Positions 59,513 to 64,000 of a stretch of 64,000 nt of DNA are shown piece after piece. Within the stretch, counting starts at the first letter, position 1. Each line of letters begins with the position of its first letter. The notes under the pieces were generated by a model. That model was not told where the DNA came from. It did no database searches and saw only the letters and a program-made list of their open reading frames with translations. The DNA is taken from assembly GCA_036346275.1 (NCBI GenBank), contig CM070713.1, positions 76,500,382-76,564,381 of the forward strand. Direction: 5' to 3'. Made by a program: the position numbers and the translations under genes. Origin of the DNA: Otatea glauca. Lineage: Eukaryota > Streptophyta > Magnoliopsida > Poales > Poaceae.

Positions 59513-61242
59513 CTAATGCATTTCAATCTCCTGCACTGGAAGAGATGTCTGGTCGGAGTGATGAGTATCAGATGCGCCAGATGAGCTTGCTATCTCAGAT
59601 TTGCACAACGGACAAAGAGCATTTATCTTGAGCCATTTATCAACGCATTCCTTGTGGAAACAATGTGTGCAGGGAAGTTCACGGAGCTCATCATTGTGTG
59701 CATACTTTGCAAGACAGATGCAGCAAACCTGCAATATCACACGGTATAACAAATAATAAGTACCCATGATGCCATGATGTCAAACTTTTGTTTTGCTACC
59801 AAAAGCAAATGCAGAAATTAGAAGGAAATAGGGTAACATACAGCATCTTCAGCAGAAAGTGACCGTTCCTTGTCAGTCCCTGCAGCCACTATCCCTCCAT
59901 CTTGGCCTTCAGCTTCATTTCCTGAACCATGGCGGCGCTTCTTGGTTTTGAATTTATATGTCGGCAAAGCATTGATGGATTCTGGGGTAGCACCTCTTGT
60001 ATTGTTTGTATCTTCTCTAAAACCCATAACAGATATAATGCAAGGAAGGCAACAGCATATCATTGCGCAGAGGATGAAAGGCATGGCATACCCAATACAA
60101 CTGAAGGTAAGGAACACAATACATAACCTGGAAGGAAACAAAGTCAGCAACAGTATAAAGGAAGGCAACATCACACCCATAGAAGCAATATTTGTACTTA
60201 CCTGTACAAGTTTGGAGCATCAATAGCAGAAGAACGCCCACCGAATATCCACACATTTCCTACGACAAACCACACAGCAAAGAAACAATCCAAGGCCATC
60301 TTGAAGTGGTCAAACAGTGCATTAATCCTGCAAATGACCAGGTGTATTCATATTTAATAAATAGCTATTCTGTGACATCCATAAGTAAACAACAAAATAC
60401 GGAGTTCATGACATTCACCATAAATAGATGCATGGAGGGCAGACATATACCAGCACAAATGTAACCTAACCTAGCTGATAACAGCATCTAATATTTTTCC
60501 CAGTCTAATAACAAAAACAATGAAGCCAGCCAACCCCAACCATACAATTCAACAAAAGTTGCTAACAAGCAGAAAACACTAACCATTTCATATATAAGTA
60601 ACAGCCATACTGAGGAATTTTTATGCAAAAGATGCAAACAGTGTACCTCGGGTTAGCAAGCACTGCATTTCGTGCAGCATTCCTACGCCGTTCTGATGCA
60701 CTTGCCGCATAAGGAGTGGGCTCAGTTGAATTGTTCTGAGAGGAGCCTTGAAGTGAGTGCGCTGGCTCATTCTCGCCGTTCACAATATTACGGTGTATAT
60801 AGCGCCAATAAAGATGGGGTAACGTGGCAAAACAACCAACTGTATAACCTATGACCCACTCAAATAATGGAGCTTGTGGATGTTCCTTTCTTGACAAAGA
60901 TAGCACAACAATGGCAGCAACAATTTGGCTCACGTTGACAATAACTTCAATTGAAATCCATAGTCCAGAGTTCAAAGGGCTTCTATGTCGCCGACCATAG
61001 TTATCACTTCTCCTAGTGCCTGAAGTGTTCCCTGCATGAGGTACAGCACCTATTGCTGATGGCGCCTGCAAGGCAGGTGCTAGAGCTCTTGTTGAAGGCC
61101 TATCCACAGAATTCAACTCTTCATGGTTCTCTCTATCAACACTACGCGACACCGAAGCAGCAGGACCGGTATCCCTTGGAATATCAATTATGTGTTCATG
61201 ACCACTTACACCTGTTGTTTGTTCCATCCTCAAAGTGTGCAT
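59513..61242 (-). CDS. Membrane RING-H2 E3 ubiquitin ligase (RIE1/At1g12760-like)
   Basis: Four exons join in phase: 61242-60647, 60327-60202, 60127-59842 and 59728-59513 (stop TAG), giving 407 residues, close to Arabidopsis relatives of about 400. The N-terminal third is polar, Ser/Pro-rich. Four hydrophobic segments follow: ISIEVIVNVSQIVAAIVVLS, FEWVIGYTVGCFATLPHLYW, DCFFAVWFVVGNVWIF and a long one around GYAMPFILCAMICCCLPCII. The C-terminal RING-H2 (about 338-378) has CCIC, then LPCTHCFHKECVDKW and CPLC, a C3H2C3 pattern. It should transfer ubiquitin from an E2 at an endomembrane. Intron phases and GT-AG sites agree. A second Met five codons in (MEQTTGVSG) is an alternative start. Upstream to about 61440 is probably 5' UTR with an intron. 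It is divergent from the EF-Tu fragment at 62105. Confidence 0.92.
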
Positions 61243-61970
61243 ATCAGTATGACCTTGAATTTGGAGGAATATGAGAAGCTGAGGTTGTCAATATTAATAA
61301 GTAACAAAGGAAAGAAGCAAGTTGCCCATTTCCCAGACCTGCCGTCTTCCTTACTAGATATTGAATGTTCCAACACAGGTTTTTTCTGTATGCTTCAACA
61401 GAAACTCCCAAACTTCAAACTGATCTTTAGGTTTAGCTTGTCAAGATAGTTGTTCTGCAAAAGTCACAGGAAAAATATATTAATTTGTCATCATTTGCAT
61501 ACATGGAAAACTGGCACTCTTTTTGATAAAATATTGAAACAAAATAGCTACTAACATTCGTATCTGATGTATCAGAAATAATTGCACTACAGGAAATAGG
61601 TTCAACTTAACATATCACAGTAAATTAGGCTCAAAACCAAACAACTCTAAAAACATTACTAAGTGCCAAGTAAACTTCCTCTCTTTTGAATTATATTAAT
61701 ATAACAATAAGACTTTGGAGCTGCATATCATAGTTGTCACGGCGGTCCGGCTAGGCACGGCAAGCCCGGGGCGCCAGGACGCCTAGGTAATGATTAGATG
61801 ATAATTTAGAAAGAAACCATGTTCATGAAAGAAAAACTGAGAGCTGCAGAAGGTGTAGCTCTTCACCTCCAGTCAATGCATGCGGTGGTTATGGAAAAAT
61901 GCAAGATTAGTCGTTATATAGTAAAAGGCCAACTGATTCAAGCAAGGACGGAAAAGCATCTTTGAGCATA

Positions 61971-62054
61971 GATAAGCAGAGCATAGCTCGCCTCTCCCTA
62001 TCCATCCCTCCTGTAGATAAGCAGAGCAGAGCTCGCCTCTCCCTATCCATCCCC
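61971..62054. repeat. Tandem duplication upstream of the EF-Tu fragment
   Basis: Two copies of a ~39-bp unit (GATAAGCAGAGCATAGCTCG plus CCTCTCCCTATCCATCCC, then GATAAGCAGAGCAGAGCTCG plus the same) are separated by 7 bp. They lie in what would be the 5' UTR or promoter of the EF-Tu fragment. Confidence 0.9.
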
Positions 62055-62104
62055 AATCCCCCACCTCCCACTCCCGCTCCGCCTCGCCTCCAGGGAAGGA
62101 AGCC

Positions 62105-62375
62105 ATGGCCTCCCTCGCCTCCGCCTCCCTCCTCTTCCCTCACTCTACCTCCTCCTCCAGGGCCCACCTCCCGTTCTCCACCTCCCTCAGCTTCGCCAGG
62201 CCTACGCGGTTCCGTCGCGCAGCGGCGGGGGGAGCTCCGGCTGACGCGCTGGGCTGCTGGTGGTGCTGCGGCGAGAGGCAAGTTCGAGTGCACCAAGCCA
62301 CACATCAACATCGGCACCATTGGCCACGTCGACCACGAGAAGACCACCCTCACGGCGGCGCTCATCACTGTGTGA
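62105..62375 (+). pseudogene. 5' fragment of a chloroplast elongation factor Tu gene
   Basis: The ATG at 62105 opens a Ser/Ala-rich chloroplast transit peptide (MASLASASLLFPHSTSSSRA). After a frameshift between about 62200 and 62280, the mature EF-Tu start reads ARGKFECTKPHINIGTIGHV then DHEKTTLTAALITV and a stop at 62373-62375. EF-Tu delivers aminoacyl-tRNA to plastid ribosomes. The GTP-binding P-loop, GHVDHGKTT in the family, reads GHVDHEKTT, which would destroy nucleotide binding. No other EF-Tu sequence follows, so about 400 residues are missing. Frameshift, P-loop change, stop and truncation make it a clear pseudogene, probably copied from an intact nuclear tufA elsewhere. Confidence 0.88.
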
Positions 62376-64000
62376 TAGTACTATTTTGTTTTGCTTACCG
62401 ATGTTTAGTTCGGCTTGTTTCTTTCAGTTTAGTTGCTATAACTGATATAGTTTATACTTTATAGTATATTAGCTGTGACTTTTCTGTTACTTGAGTATAG
62501 CTGAGACAACATAGGAGACATGATATCAATCCTACGGTTTTGCTGCTAGTTTGCCTATATTCCAGACTTTCCAGTTGCTACATTTGATCATTTATGCTGT
62601 TTAGTGCTCTTATGGGGATTGAATGATGCAAACATGCATTCTAATTCATACTTGTTCCAGTCAAGACTTATTTCATTGGCTCTGGGGTATGCTGAAAGCT
62701 TGAAACCTGTTTGCAATGGCCAAAGCTAAATGGATAGTTCTACATAAGTTATAAATGGATAGTTCTGCTTGAAACCTGTTTTGTCATGACTGTTTAAATG
62801 GATAGTTCTGCATGCACATGTATCATATTTTTAACTTTCTAAGCCTTATAAACTGCACACATAAGTTATAAGCTTGCAAGGTATCCAACAGAGGCAAGGA
62901 AGAGGATGCCACTTTCCATGGAGGATTGGAATGAAAAGCGAGGATGAATGAGCCAGTGTAGGATGTAGACCACAGGGTCCCATGATCCCATCAGTTTCCT
63001 GACGGACCAAAACCAATTTCTAATCTGATTTTAATTTACTAGTGTCCAACTCCAAACAATCCAACAGAGGTTACATCGCAAACTGCCACTATCCAACCCA
63101 ATGTGACGACACCTTGTCATAGAACTTGCCATGATTGCATTACCTTTTTTCTAAGAATTCAGGTATCCAATACCATGCAGTTCAAATGGACAAATGGCAA
63201 CTCCTACTTACTCATCGTTACCATCGTGATAAAAGACAACATTAAAAACGACAAACTTAGCATGATTCAACAAATCATATAGATAATGATGCTGACTCAG
63301 AGACAACGACAGAACATTTGTCAGTGTAGCCATAATCATGAAGCTGTGTGGATAGCTTATCACAGGTTCACGATGATAATGAACTGCCAGTTGAGCTGGG
63401 TAATGATGAAACTCGAAACTTGAATCTTCAAGAACAAGGTTAATATGCAAAAAAAGCAAACTCTAAAATGAAGGAGATAAAATATTGAGTTGAGAAAGCA
63501 GTAGCAGATTGCAGCCGGTAGTTGACCTCTATTGGATTAACACCACCCTGGTAAAATCGGATAGCAATAAGGTCCAATCCATCAGGTAATGGACATAATA
63601 GTGAGATATGAAGAATTGGGCTGAGTTGGGTCATAGCACAACATGGTTAGTCTTTTGAGACATGTTACGTTTTGGAATATAACCAGTTGTATGGACTATG
63701 GACTGATTTGGATTGTGAACTTTCTTATGATACTTAGGCTGGCCCCGTTTGTAGGCTTAGGTATTCCATCCCATCACCTCCCAATCACAAAGTCTTGTCT
63801 CTTTTCTTGCCTACCAATCCTAGACAAACCATTCTATTCTAAATGCAACCTTCTTCCCTTAGCATTGACAGAGATTTCCCTCCTAAGTTGCAAGCAGCAA
63901 TCCAAAGTCTAACCTGTATCAGATCACTTGTCGATACCACAATGTCATGCTTTTCCTTGGGATATTTTCGACAATTTATATACATATCATCAACTGGCAA
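62376..64000. other. No gene recognised
   Basis: AT-rich DNA with a short triplicated AAATGGATAGTTCT motif (62727-62810). A - strand reading at 63440-63634 (LHISLLCPLPDGLDLIAIRF, then VNYRLQSATAF) and another at 63208-63459 are suggestive in composition but match no family I know. Confidence 0.3.

Noticed and set aside
61585..61600. CACTACAGGAAATA as a CACTA terminus
   Set aside because: Isolated match in an intron/UTR region with no subterminal repeats or partner end.
61907..62368. 153-codon - strand reading over the EF-Tu fragment
   Set aside because: Low-complexity Gly/Arg shadow of the transit-peptide region; the + strand has the EF-Tu motif.
63208..63634. Possible gene on the - strand
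   Set aside because: Two short readings without known motifs, consistent splice pair or length; left unassigned.

Overview
This window is nuclear DNA from a grass (Poaceae). The evidence is spliced genes with GT-AG (and one GC-AG) introns, very GC-rich coding exons inside AT-rich intergenic DNA, several Ty1-copia retrotransposons with tRNA-type primer sites, MITEs and solo LTRs, and proteins of plant families. It is not a prokaryotic or viral region, and no operon, CRISPR or defence system is present. The species cannot be fixed from the sequence.

Layout. 1-2096: 3' end of a decayed Copia element whose 3' LTR occurs twice in tandem. 2202-6479: last eight exons of a diacylglycerol kinase on the + strand. 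7350-11631: an old Copia element on the - strand that has lost reverse transcriptase and RNase H. 11632-23200: mostly gene-poor DNA with small repeats, MITEs, two exons of an unidentified gene (17983-19034), a 1-kb array of degenerate ~32-bp repeats rich in TGGGCC-type motifs (19070-20110), and a duplicated GC-rich first-exon-like segment on the - strand (22140-23130). 24238-24420: a divergent U2 snRNA gene or pseudogene.

26199-33867 (-) and 54512-58180 (+) are two complete glutamate receptor-like (GLR) channel genes, head to head about 20.6 kb apart. They share five-exon structures in which the three internal exons are identical in length (1313, 313 and 407 nt), so they are duplicates. Intron 1 of the - copy has grown to 4.4 kb by gaining a satellite-like array and a long hairpin transposon. 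The DNA between the two genes is almost all transposable: a 6.8-kb Copia element with 5-bp target duplication (34372-41214) that itself carries a (TA)n-flanked MITE inside reverse transcriptase, two foldback elements, two LTR-like sequences in opposite orientation, and a 4.4-kb Copia element lacking gag (47388-51772).

59513-61242 (-) is a complete multi-pass membrane RING-H2 ubiquitin ligase of the RIE1/At1g12760 type. Divergent from it lies a broken 5' fragment of a chloroplast EF-Tu gene (62105-62375). Nothing was recognised from 62376 to the end.

The most notable items are a family of four long-inverted-repeat elements sharing a GCGACAG/CTGTCGCC motif, one with an exact 9-bp target duplication; the reciprocal gag and RT losses in two related Copia elements; and the inverted GLR pair with unequal intron invasion.
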